Position numbers and translations under genes: made by a program. This document shows positions 29,376 to 39,254 of a DNA stretch of 64,000 nucleotides, piece after piece (position 1 is the stretch's first letter; each line of letters begins with the position of its first letter). The stretch lies in the NCBI RefSeq assembly GCF_029227915.1, contig NC_079887.1, positions 22,563,650 through 22,627,649 of the forward strand, in the 5' to 3' direction. The DNA is from Hydractinia symbiolongicarpus. Its lineage: Eukaryota > Cnidaria > Hydrozoa > Anthoathecata > Hydractiniidae. Below the pieces are notes generated by a model that saw only the letters and a program-made list of their open reading frames with translations, did no database searches and was not told where the DNA came from.

Positions 29376-29885
29376 TCAACGCGACCTTTGCTCGGATATA
29401 TATCGACGGCCTTTCGTTTGGTTATCCGCGACCCACATAGGCTGCATGTTAGTATAGTGGAGCCTTGCTAATTGCACCTCCCCGCTGGGGTATTCTCCGT
29501 TCTCTCTGTATTTTAGTGGCACCTTGTGATCAAACTGCCACTGCCCTCGGTTTCCCCAGCACATCCCGTCCTTGAATTGATCCTGGATATGACCGATAAA
29601 TGTGCAAATACCGCACCCCAGGTACTCTGTAGAGGCTTATTCCGTATCATATCTTAGAGCATCGTGAATCCTGGCTTTAATGCGGTTATACTGACACCCA
29701 GGGAAGTCGCATATGGGACATTGGTTTCTTCGTTTTTGATGTCGACATCTGTTACGTTCCCGCCACGCCTTCTGACCATCCAAGCATTTGATGCACCATT
29801 TCGTTCGTTGCCCGTTGCGTGGGATCTTGAAGTTGTCTAGTGGTTGGGGTCGCTTACATTGTGTACATTTTTTACTGTCCTCCAT
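29376..29885 (-). pseudogene. HNH endonuclease with an in-frame TAA
   Basis: The ATG is at 29883-29885. The N-terminus is a zinc-ribbon (KCTQCKRPQPLDNF, WCIKCLDGQ), followed by a second Cys pair (CPICDFPGC). After a TAA at 29637-29639 the same frame goes on with the HNH core: WQFDHKVPLKY, then RLHYTNMQPMWVADN. This matches the HNH nucleases spread among large DNA viruses and phages. It could be a homing-type nuclease passenger or an element function. It sits just downstream of PolB, separated by a hairpin. Confidence 0.7.
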
Positions 29886-29894
29886 CTTGTTACT

Positions 29895-29919
29895 TTTTGT
29901 GAAGTGGTACTTCACAAAA
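29895..29919 (-). terminator. 3'-end hairpin after PolB
   Basis: Perfect 11-bp stem TTTTGTGAAGT with a GGT loop, between the PolB stop (29944) and the HNH start (29885). Confidence 0.7.
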
Positions 29920-29943
29920 CTCTGGACGGGGAAACCTCACTAT

Positions 29944-32900
29944 TCACAACATAAGAGGGGAGGTATGTACGCCGTCAGCGTGCACCTTCCGCTTATCGTA
30001 TAACGCCGAGAGTCCCAGCTTGTTTTGTTCATACGTAACCATCCCCTGGTTGCGCACCCGGAAACCTACGTTTTTCGCAGTGTCAATAGAGCCATTCAAC
30101 GCGTTCTTATACCTCTCCCATGTCATAGCGTTATGCTTCTTCGACATTCCCTTACACGAAAACTTTGTGCCCTCTTTCCCTTCGACGAAATAGCACTTGG
30201 CTGTCGTGGCAATCATCCTAAACCCCATAAACTCAAGCTTAAACAGACCTCCTGTTCGACTCGAGTACTTATCAGTGACGAGCCAGTTTTTCACGTCTTT
30301 ATCGTACTCGTCAAGCAGTTCAGGGCAAACAACATCACGTAACTCTTCTCCAGAGATGGCAAAATAGGCACTGTCCGTATCCATGTAAATATATTCAAAA
30401 TTTTGACGATCCACGTACTTGTCGATGAAGTCATAATAGAACTCAAGCATGCGCAATTTGGCCAGCTGGTACACCGCAATGCCGCACTGGTACGCTCTGT
30501 CGATATGCACCTTCTTCTTTCCTTCTCGGATCTCGTAAGCATCGCCTATCTCTTCAAGGTCTTCAAGGTATGGCGATCTCATCGCTGCATCCACCTTCTT
30601 TCTCTCGTAAAGGTGGTGTTCGCGTGCCTCACTAGATCTTCGATCATTTTCCCATAGAACGAGTTCCCTTTCAGCTTGGCTGTATCTCCCGCAATACGCT
30701 TGTCAGGGTCTTTATCGGCTTGTCGTCGTGCATCCGCAATTTCTTCCGGAAACCATGCAAACGGTTTACCTTGTTCATACTTGATGAACTGGTAAAACGC
30801 CGTCACTTTCAGCCCATGGTCGAGGTACCACTTGAGCACGGGCGTGTACAGCAAGATCTTTTCAGCTTTCATCAACCCTAGAAGCTTACGTGTGCCTGAA
30901 ATACGTTTGCGCCCTGTTGCTTTTAGGTACTCGTGCATGTGCTCTGGAATCTGGTCTGAGGGTATCTTCTTGACCACAAATAGCGGAGCCATCTCGCTAA
31001 ATTTGTCATACAGTTCCTTCGGCACTTCGATGTCGACCTGCGCAAAACTGAAGAGGGATCCATTTTGCACACCTTGTGTTAGTAGCTCGAGATTGTGTTT
31101 CGCTGTCGGTGTAGGCACCTTGATCAGCTTCTCCTTCCCACAAGGAAAGTCTTGCATCAACGTACTCGGGTACAGCATGTTCGCGTCAAGCTCCAAAACA
31201 GTTTTGCACTTCCGTGGCTCATTGTAGATGTGGGATCTGATACCCGTCACGTCTCTCTCGTGGTACCTACAGAACACGATGGCAGGCCCTCCCACCATGC
31301 CCGTCTGTAAGAGCTCGTAGGCCTCATTCTTCGTGCACTCAGTGCAAGCCTTTTGCACCTTTTTGCACGCCTTGCAACTCTTTCCTTTGCATCCCCCTGC
31401 ACATTTGTTTTTTCCCCTGCATGTCTTGCACTTTTTACCCCTGAATGTCTTGCATTTTTTCCCCTTGCACGTCTCGCAATTCTCACCTTTCTTTCTCTTT
31501 CCACCACAACCCTCGCATGGCCTGCCGTTACACACCTCGCAAACGTTACCCTCACACTCTTTACACTGTTCTCGAGCTTTTTTACACGCCTCGCAGCCCT
31601 CCCTTTTGCACGGTTTGCTTTTACACTTGTGCTTACAAGGCTCTCCTGGAGCGTATAGCTCTAGCTTTGGATTCAGTCGTAGAGACTTGTTCAAGACGTA
31701 GCGCATCGATACACCTGGAATGCTTACCGCATCTTTCAAAATGTCTATCTCGTCGTCGTAGTACTGCCGCCTTGTCTTGTCCACGGCTTCAATGAAAGGT
31801 TCCACGTCGGCTAAATTGTACTCACGCAACCAGTCCATCATGGTGACGCAGCCCCGCTTGTAAAACTCTGCACGGAATGTTTCGTACTCATCAAGAGAGA
31901 GGGTTTTTTTACCAATAAGACTGCTATAGAAGTTCTTGTGCTCCACGGGGCCGACGTGGTTTAGCTTGTCATAGCTCGTCAGCCACTCGTATGGGAACAC
32001 CAGCTTTTCGAGCTTGCAATCCAGAGACTTGCACCATAGGTTGTAGCTCATGCCAGGAGCTATAAAATTTTTGATATCGATAAATTTGAACCTCGAGGTC
32101 GTGAGGAACATGTAGTCGTTGTCTTTCTTCGCCACTTTGATCTTTTTGCTATCGTCTTTGGCAATTTGATCGACAAAGTACCGCTTGATCATGTTCAGGT
32201 CATACTTTCCACTGTTGAAGCCGATCACGGGCACTTGGTTTACCCACGCGTCCCATGCATTCTGAGTCTTGTCCGAAAGCATGTCAAAATCATCGGGTCT
32301 CGGGTACATTCTCTCCACCTCTTCCACGATGAGGGCGTGTCTCTTTTCGAGCTGCTCCACAAACTGTTTAATCAAGATCTTGGGATCATCGTGCTCCAAG
32401 AACGTTGGATCTCCGTTCAGACTATCGTGAATGGCGACGCTGACCGGTACATGCTCCGAGATGTATGTTAGATCGGATGTTTGCCGCTGGTGTAAAGGTG
32501 CTAAGAGGGCCTCGAAATCAAACACGATGTAGTGAGAGTAGGGTCGAAATTCTTTCTTGAGGTACCTCTTGGCCTAGGGTGGGCTCTCGCACTCCCACAC
32601 TGTCACGAGGTTGTAGCCAAGTTTTCGGATGCCTTCCTCCTTTGACTTGGTGGCAATATATTGATTTTTGTTCGTGTTTGTTCCTTGGCAGGGGCATCCG
32701 TGCCACTTGCAACCGTGGTACTCATAGACTGTCCTGGTCTGAGGTTCATAGCCGTCTACCTTGTAGACCTCGTCCCCAAAATCATTTCGTATCACATGCT
32801 CTCCTCCATGCCCACACAGCGCGTGATGTATGTGCTTTCCAGTTTCTCTCGACATGTATTCTATCCATTTACAAGCGTCATAGCTAAAGCCCTCACCGTA

Positions 32901-34190
32901 AAAGACCTTCTCTGACTTGCTAGGCATGCGCTTGACCTTCTTGCCTTTGCAGATGATAATCGGCTTTTTTCCCTCGCACTCTTTCTTTGTGTGCCTTGCG
33001 AGATGACAGACTTGCGTGAATCGCTGTTTGCAGACCATGCACTTCCAGTGTTGCGTTAAAACATCTATCTTTTTAATGTAAAAACAGTGTCCATCCAACA
33101 TACCAAGGTTGATTGTGTCTAAATCTTTTTTGTATTGATTCTGACCGTACACAAGTCTCCATGGCGCTTTCTCAGAGTTGGTCTTGGGTTCAAAGACTCT
33201 GATGTTGATCTTGAAACGCTTCGCTATGCCCTCGAAGTCAACAAGCTTCGTAGCACGTACTTCTTTCCGCTTTAGTTGGGGATTCTCGTAGTACTCGCGT
33301 GCTAGCGCGAGAGCTTCTTGCGTGACACGTTTCTCGCGCTGCTTTCGCTCTCCCCGGTAATGTACGGCAAGACATCTCCAGACACACAAATTGTCGGTTC
33401 TCTCATCCTCCTTGTCAAAGCTGTAGATGCACCTCTTCTTTCGCAACCACTCTGGCAATGGTCCACAGCCTAACAGGGGCTCCCTTGTGGAGATGATCTT
33501 GATCTGCACATGCTGGAAGACTATTTTCCCTTCGTACGATCCTGGGGTCTCGATTGTTCTTTCTGGTGGCAAGTACGCCTTCCCCCAAAACTCGTTATCT
33601 CCTAGATCTAATCGCTGCATTTCGCATTTTTCAACAAAGGCCTCGATGTCAGCTAGGCTCGTAAGCGATCCTTCGCTTCCCTTGGTCTTGTGATACGGAG
33701 CCGTGCCACCTCCTGCTTCGTAGATGGTGCAAGCAAAACTGTAGACTACCTTGACTCTCATGTCTATGTAGGGCGTAACTTTTCGCATGATGGCCTCCGC
33801 CAGTGGCTGATTAAGATTCTTGTTGAACCGCCATGTCTTGACACGATTTCCGTCTTCCAACATCTGTGTGTCATTTTCGTCAAAAATGTGCTGAATGTCT
33901 TCGACGCCTTCGGATCGGTTTTTCTCTTGTGGGAACATGTGCTTGATGTCTTCGACTCCGCTGTATTCGTCTTGTATGTCTCCAGCATCGTAAAAGTCCT
34001 CTTGCGCTTCTCTCTCGATTTCATCGTGCAGCGTTGGCCTTCCAGCAATTTGCTCCATCGCCCTGTTATAATAAGAAGTGACAGTGTCTCGCACGCTCTG
34101 TAGTCGACCCGCAAGAGCATCGCGAGTTGCTGCTACTGGCGCTGAGACAGCGCTATATAATTTACTAATTGCATTCTTGAACCAACTCAT
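29944..34190 (-). pseudogene. POLB: Protein-primed family-B DNA polymerase (one TAG, one frameshift)
   Basis: About 1,415 codons from ATG 34190. Order: residues 1-42 TIR-encoded; a domain with NLCVWRCLAVHY and GMLDGHCFYI (OTU-like Cys/His layout); a C2H2 finger (CMVCKQRFTQVCHLARH); a nuclease-like block (VDGYEPQTRTVYEYHGCKWH). A TAG follows at 32574-32576. Then the exonuclease motifs FDFEALL and GFNSGKYDLNM, a Cys-rich insert, palm motif A LDANMLYPS, motif B KLKGNSFYGK, a frameshift near 30590-30606, motif C MDTDSAYFA, and a conserved tail. Polinton polymerases replicate the element by protein priming. The catalytic core is complete in sequence but split, so this copy is probably inactive. 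It starts with the same TIR motif as the ankyrin gene. Confidence 0.9.
31330..31650 (-). other. Cys-rich insert within PolB
   Basis: About 105 residues with some 22 cysteines, mostly in C-x2-C and C-x4-C spacing with Lys/Gly between (for example GKKCKTCRGKNKCAGGC). It lies between the exonuclease and palm domains. The DNA is built of short GC-rich near-repeats. Probably zinc-binding; the usual PolB of this type has only a few Cys pairs here as I recall. Confidence 0.7.
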
Positions 34191-34466
34191 TTCTCTTTAT
34201 TATAAGTACATTCAGACTTCAACTAACAGCGGTCGCAATTTGAGTAGGGAATTTCCCTATTCAAATAGATTTGCGCATGCGCGTTTGTTGATGTCAGCAG
34301 TTTTGTCGAGTGCCGTCATGATGTCACGTGACTTTGTTTACTCATTTAAGGCATGATGAAATCTGTGACGTCACAGATTTTTTAGGGGGTCTAAAAGCAA
34401 CGTTTTTTTATAGGGGTTTTCGGCATTTAGGTGGCACTGTACTTTAATTCATCCCCTACTCTAGCT
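34064..34466 (-). repeat. Right TIR of the young Polinton
   Basis: Inverted copy of 16417-16820. It carries the start and first 42 codons of PolB and the same three palindromes (CRE 34359-34380, E-box 34323-34332, NRF1-like 34273-34282). Confidence 0.95.
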
Positions 34467-34471
34467 ACAGC
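34467..34471. repeat. Target-site duplication, right (ACAGC)
   Basis: Matches ACAGC at 16412-16416. Confidence 0.85.
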
Positions 34472-34590
34472 TGTTCCATACTTCTTAAACTTTTTTTTTG
34501 CGAGTCCATCACTCTCCTTAATCTCCTTGCGAAGGTACTGCTCAATCTACTCAATCTTTCGTAGTCTGTACACATTGCTGATATTATAGA
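34467..34590 (-). pseudogene. Old Polinton: membrane protein, 5' part
   Basis: Encodes NVYRLRKIE, IEQYLRKEIKES, KKFKKYGTAV, matching residues 25-60 of the young protein at 18348-18992. The frame continues at 16416 across the young insertion. Confidence 0.8.
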
Positions 34591-34603
34591 AGTTTTGTAG
34601 AAG

Positions 34604-35500
34604 AAACATGAACATTTACTCTTATAACGCTGCGCATGAATCAAAAGGTGAAGTATAAGTCGAACCACGAAAAATAACCACTTATTACGAACCTTGAGCA
34701 TCAAGATTTGTATGTATTTCCAGAGTTTACCAACCTTGATGGTATAGGTTCTAACACCTAATCTTAACGATCCTGTACAAGTTGCATAGAAGGTTGGTCA
34801 GGCGTTGAAGTTCTGGCAGACTCAGGTTTGGCAAACTTTGCAGTATTACACCCCTAGGTATCTCCTCTAAGCATATTACTGGACCTTTATCGTTCATCAA
34901 CAGCATCTTTCAGTTTTACGTGTACTACCACATGCGTCGTATACTTCGTAGATAAAGCACCTATGTCATTCTATGGTAGTTTTAACCAGTACATTAATCC
35001 TTACTCAACATCCGGATTTGCCCAAGTATGCAGCAAGTACAGTGCAGAACCTAACGGGATGTATAAGTGTAGGGATTTTGGTGCCCGGTTAACCAACGGT
35101 GAGTGGTGGCCACAAGTTGAGGGTGACCTGGCAAAGTTCATCATGCCTACACGATAGGGTCTTTCCTTATGAAGGGTTGACATTCCTTAGCGAATGTGTA
35201 AGAGTGTATGCTGTGATCATCCTCGCTTCACAATCATAGGCGGAAGCTTTCTATTCTGATAGTTTCTGATAGGTTCTGCAGCATATAACTACACAGCGAG
35301 ACAAATCCTGTTACAAAACTTTGAATCGATGGTAGAGAGAGCGAAGGATGTTGGTAAAGACATAACCAACTTTGTGGTAATGCCGAGCGTGTACATGCTG
35401 CTGTCTGACTTAAACCTCCGCAATGGGAAGATCGTGTAGTACAACAAAAACATTCTGATAGCACCGTCTACGGTAGACCCTGGAATATAAGTCAACATGA
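34604..35500 (+). pseudogene. Old Polinton: putative structural protein
   Basis: Starts MNIYSYN like the young gene at 19681. The clearest block is 34963-35157 (NQYINPYSTSGFAQVC, LTNGEWWPQVEGDLAKFIMP); later blocks give VRVYAVIIL and GKIV, YNKNILIAP in one frame. Several TAG/TAA codons and frameshifts break it. Its continuous 3' part shows that the young copy has an indel near 20525. Confidence 0.75.
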
Positions 35501-35719
35501 ATGTGAAGGGTCGTGGTAAGGTAGAATGCGCTTACGCATTGCTACGTAAGCTCACGCCTGAACCAAAAGTAGATTCAGGAGTACACAGTGACACCTTACG
35601 CTATCGTATGAAGATACCAAGGCCGCGCTTATCACAGGAGGAGTAGGCGCGATCCTCAGTTACGTATAATATAAGCGGTAGGGAGTAGTTAGAGCGATTC
35701 GATTGTATGGAGAGGTTAG

Positions 35720-36724
35720 CAGACTGCGTTAGCAAGATGTGTATCACACCATAAAGCGACCCTTCTAAGAGTTTTTGTCCCTCTTTCTTACATAACATAC
35801 AGTGAGAGCTACAACAACAGTAAGAGCTACTGCAGCATTGCGTAGGAAGAAGGTGGCTATACTTCCTATAATCTCCGGAAAGCCAGACCCACCCTCCCCG
35901 TCGGACACTTAAAAACATTCCCAACTCTCTCCATCTGCTTGCTAACAAAACCCTTCCCACCGCCTTCTGTTGCTCTTGCATCGCCTGCAAAACCACGCTT
36001 CCCCCTATAACTTTCACCACGATAGTGAAGATCAGCTTCCCAACGGCTGTGACAATCGACGCAATAGTGTTTTCCTTCTGCTTGAACAAGATCTTAAGCT
36101 TCTCAATAAGAGACTTGTCGCCTTCGACCATCTTTAAAAGCGTCTCCTTGATGGCGGTAAGCTGGCTCTGAGTCTGGTTTGACAGTAACCCAGAAGTAGA
36201 TTGCAGATCCGCCTGCTGTTCGAGAAATACTCCAGGCTGGCGCTTTTTTTCCTCCAGTCTCCATACATTTTCTTCAGCCTTTCCAATTTCACTATTGTAC
36301 AAGAGCATCCTGACCTCAAGTGTTTAAGGTTCAGAAGTCTCTGGGCCATAGCATTACTGTTATTCGGTGTAGAGTAGTCTGTGAATCCTACAGCCTGTGG
36401 GCGACTTGTGCTTAAGACGCGCTTTATTGCACTAATTAATCGGAGTTCATCGGTCCTCCTCACAGCTCAAAGTCGTTATAGTGTCTTAATGTTGGAGCCG
36501 CAGCTCTTCCTCGAGATGTTTGTAGAGATCGACGATCTTTTACCTCCTTAATTCCTCATGAGGTGTGATTCCCAGCTTCCTAATACGTTTCTCCTCCCGA
36601 ATGCGTTGTTTTTCTGAAGTTAGAGTAAAGCTTGTACCAGCCTACCGCTTATCAGGCTGCTCAATGTCTGGTATATTTCTTCTGGCGTAAAATCACCAGT
36701 TCTATACGATGGATTAATTGGCAT
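35720..36724 (-). pseudogene. Old Polinton: coiled-coil membrane protein
   Basis: Homologue of 20904-22223, with blocks QTQSQLTAIKETLLKM, DKSLIEKLKILF, ENTIASIVTAVGKLI and VGFTDYSTPN. The start context AATAAATG with MPINP is conserved. Broken by frameshifts and stops. Confidence 0.75.
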
Positions 36725-36755
36725 TTATTGTATCGTTTCTACACCTTATACCAAA

Positions 36756-37664
36756 CACGAGCAACCGCATATTCGGAAAAATCCTATCTCCTTATGAGGA
36801 GATCAATACTATGATGACGATGAAAGGTAAGAGACAACAGGTCAGGGTGAGTCACGTCCCATCTACCATTAACCAGGGTAAAGACTTGTACGTAGACGTC
36901 CCCAACATGGGTTAGAATGACATCATCCTTCCAGCCAATCTGACGCTCCTTTTCAACGTTGAACTGACAGGCACTAATGAGCAACATTGGTAGGTAACGA
37001 GGTGCAGAGCATCTTTGACTATGACATCCTAGCTACATACATGGACCTCTGGCTTCCCAAGTTTGAACTTGAGAACGATCTGATCCTTGAGGGGATCAGC
37101 GCTGAGGATGAGACGATTCGAGACCTGCAGGTTAAAGCTAGTGATCTGACTGGTACAGACAAGGAGAAAAATGTAGTAAAAAGGTATAAAGAAAAGATGT
37201 TTGAGCTAACGAGAGACTTAACTTTCTACCAATCAAGACTACTCGATAGACTGTAGTTCGTAGTTCAATCTGTATCGTACGCTAATGCTATCAGATGCTA
37301 ATCACATCACCGCAAGATGCTGGTACACCTGCACCAGGCTCTACACCCGCTAAACTCACTGACGCTACATATAATATCACCAACATTGCATTGGAATTTG
37401 ATAAGGTGAACTATGAGAGTGCGATGGTGTCGAGGTATACTATGAAGAAAGAAAAATTCGTGAACGAGAACTAAGCTTGTTTGTTGACTTCCCGACCATG
37501 CATGACAACACCCTTCACGGTAGTAGAAAGAAACTCAAAAAACTAAGCGACGGGATCACCCCACAAATCACTACGAAGGCAGACGGTACGGATAATACCA
37601 GCTGCCTCGTTTACCTGTTGTCTGATGCTCTGCTCAACATTTTTCAACAGATTTCATAGCATCG
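36756..37664 (+). pseudogene. Old Polinton: major capsid protein
   Basis: Fragments match the young MCP (SPYEEINTMMTMKGKRQQVR, YMDLWLPKFELENDLILEG, FELTRDLTFYQ, KLSDGITPQI). There is a deletion of about 25 codons near 36985, a large deletion near 37440, and TAG codons where the young copy has Gln (MGQND, RLQF). Confidence 0.85.
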
Positions 37665-37679
37665 AATACTAAACACCTA

Positions 37680-38440
37680 CAATGCGCCCTCCACTAAAGA
37701 TAAATGTTGGATATTATAAAACATTCTCACACTTCGATCTTGACCGACAAGTTGTGAGAAAACATGTACTAGAATTGCTGGAGAATAAGTGCAGAAAACA
37801 CTTTGACACAATGTAAGTAAGTAACGGGAGGTTTTTATGTCCTTGGGGATTCTATCCTAATGGCTGGCTCTTCCTCCCCTCCGACTGTAACTATGTTACA
37901 TTACCGCCAGAGATACGTATAGTATTGCTCTAAATTGCTTGCCTGTCACATAAGCCGGTTAGTGGTCAGTAGATGGCACCAAGTGGGCCGACAACAATAC
38001 ATTTGTGCGCCGGAGTGGGGATTCGAACCTAAAACCTTATAAGTACGAGTCGAATGCGCTACCACTACACCATCTCCGCCTAAGCATTGTGATTTTCTGC
38101 CTTACCCTACGCTGGAACACTACGTATCTTGACCGAGCCTCCCTTTTGAAGGACGACTACGTCTTTCTGATAGACCCAAAAGACTAACTATTACAGATCA
38201 TCGAAAAATTATCGTCTGGTCTAGCTGGTGAAGAGACGCTCTTCATCATTGACGATTGCATCGCAGACGGAAACCTGGATAAACTACTTGTACTGGCCAT
38301 AACTTAAAAAACAGGACATGAGCTGATCGATGAAGAGACGAAAATAATGGCGGATTTGGAAAAGATCAAGACCCAACTACGGGAGTCAAAACATGCCTTC
38401 CTGTACATCCATCTTAAGCATCTTAAAAGTTAGAGAGTGC
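37680..38440 (+). pseudogene. Old Polinton: packaging ATPase, split by a SINE
   Basis: 5' part VLELLENKCRKHFDTM ends at about 37812; 3' part resumes at about 38085 (LRWNTTYLDRASLLKDDYVFLIDP, GEETLFIIDDCIAD, HAFLYIHLKH). Walker B is retained; Walker A has decayed. It is on the plus strand, opposite in orientation, relative to MCP, to the young element. Confidence 0.8.
37813..38080 (-). mobile_element. tRNA-derived SINE in the old ATPase
   Basis: Read on the minus strand from 38080: a tRNA-like head with A box TGGTGTAGTGG and B box GGTTCGAATCC, then a tail with CCATCTACTGACC, GCCAGCCATTAGGAT and a TTACTTACTTAC end. A second member of the family lies at 62243-62437. The two head sequences are about 85 percent alike by eye. 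It is not a tRNA gene: the D-arm does not fold well and the tail is shared with the other copy. Confidence 0.75.
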
Positions 38441-38653
38441 TGCAATTAACCATTATAAGGAAGTTTATATGTCTATAACTGTATCGATGAAAAAAAGTGG
38501 GTGACGTACAAGCCAGTGCCCTCGGATGGATTGCTGTCTTCTCTCTGGGACAGCGACACATGCCACAACGCTAGCATGGTCTATAATGCGTGTCAGAAGG
38601 CACAGGGAGCTGGCGGGCATTTGAGCGGGGTGGCGATAGTCACGTTCGACTCT
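38441..38653. other. Old Polinton: unassigned sequence left of the transposon
   Basis: Includes an open plus frame with WVTYKPVPSDGLLSSLWDSD...VTFDS that may continue after the inserted transposon (FDS, NWTFITEEYYTHYYWI at 40594 onward). Not recognised. Confidence 0.35.
38645..38653. repeat. 9-bp target duplication, left (TTCGACTCT)
   Basis: Repeated exactly at 40592-40600 on the other side of the element at 38654-40591. Confidence 0.85.
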
Positions 38654-38890
38654 GCAAATTTTTTTTCCGTACACGGTAGGCAGTATCATTGACCGTGGGC
38701 AGTATCATTTTAACCGTTGGCAGTATCATGCCGAAATAGCCGAAAAAATCAAATCAAGATGGTAGTTTAGCAGTGCAGAGCGGACGAACATAGTGTTTAC
38801 ATTTTGTCTTCTGAGTAACCTTATAATGAATATAAAGCGCAGAAGCTATTCAATATCAGTTGACGATTTTAATAGTTATGTTAACATCTT

Positions 38891-39244
38891 TTGACACTCT
38901 GTTCTGCATTCCACACATTCGTAAGTGATATTCACTACAGTAAAAAAGTTACCAACCAAACTCATTCTAAAAGTCGAACTGGCAAGAAAATAAAAGTTCA
39001 ACCAGAGGCTGTTAAAAGACGAAGCACAATTTCCGGAAGCAAGGTTGCTATTCAAAAAGGGATGACGAAACGTAAGAACCCGTTCAACGTTGAACCAAGT
39101 TTGAAACGAGGTCATTCGTTTACTAAAAATGTTAGTAATAACGAACCCGTTGCGAAAAAAGCCGGCCGAACAATGGGTTCTAAAACAAAGTTTTTAACTC
39201 CGCAAGTAAAGAGACCAGCCATTAAAAAGGACAGTAAACAGTAA
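38891..39244 (+). CDS. Basic 117-aa protein in the transposon
   Basis: Very Lys/Arg-rich from residue 25 (KSRTGKKIKVQPEAVKRRST...RKNPFNVEPSLKRGHS...VKRPAIKKD). A TTCACTACAG just upstream looks like a splice acceptor, so the listed start may be intronic and the real gene may have an upstream exon. Could be nuclear and nucleic-acid binding. Not recognised. Confidence 0.4.
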   Translation: MTLCSAFHTFVSDIHYSKKVTNQTHSKSRTGKKIKVQPEAVKRRSTISGSKVAIQKGMTKRKNPFNVEPSLKRGHSFTKNVSNNEPVAKKAGRTMGSKTKFLTPQVKRPAIKKDSKQ

Positions 39245-39254
39245 ACAAATAATT

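Larger units (their letters stand above)
16417..34466. mobile_element. Young Polinton/Maverick, 18,050 bp, nested in an older Polinton
   Basis: A linear self-synthesising DNA element bounded by inverted repeats of about 404 bp starting AGCTAGAG and by ACAGC duplications. It carries the Polinton hallmark set: family-B DNA polymerase, rve integrase, A32-like packaging ATPase, jelly-roll major capsid protein and a penton-like protein, plus accessory genes. I see no adenovirus-type cysteine protease. Gene order from the left is ankyrin(+), small(+), SAP(+), membrane(-), penton-like(-), structural(+), coiled-coil(-), MCP(+), small capsid-associated(+), integrase(+), BRO(-), small(-), ATPase(-), membrane(-), membrane(-), BRO remnants(+), small(-), unknown(-), HNH(-), PolB(-). 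At least eight internal stop codons, several frameshifts and one lost start codon mean it is probably defective. Confidence 0.95.

Noticed and set aside
31247-31795. Overlapping plus and minus frames over the polymerase Cys-rich region
   Set aside because: They arise from the biased codon content of the real polymerase frame on the minus strand.
17637-32576. Alternative genetic code in the young element (stops read as Gln)
   Set aside because: MCP, integrase and long PolB stretches contain no internal stops, and stops of three kinds including TGA are scattered singly, so ordinary decay fits better. The question is left open only for the old element.
16417-34466. Adenovirus-type maturation protease expected in a Polinton
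   Set aside because: I looked for a His...Asp/Glu...Cys layout in unassigned genes and found none convincing. The OTU-like Cys/His block in the polymerase N-terminus is a different fold pattern.
38009-38080. tRNA gene on the minus strand
   Set aside because: A and B boxes are present, but the D-arm pairs poorly and the sequence continues into a tail shared with a second dispersed copy, so it is a SINE head.
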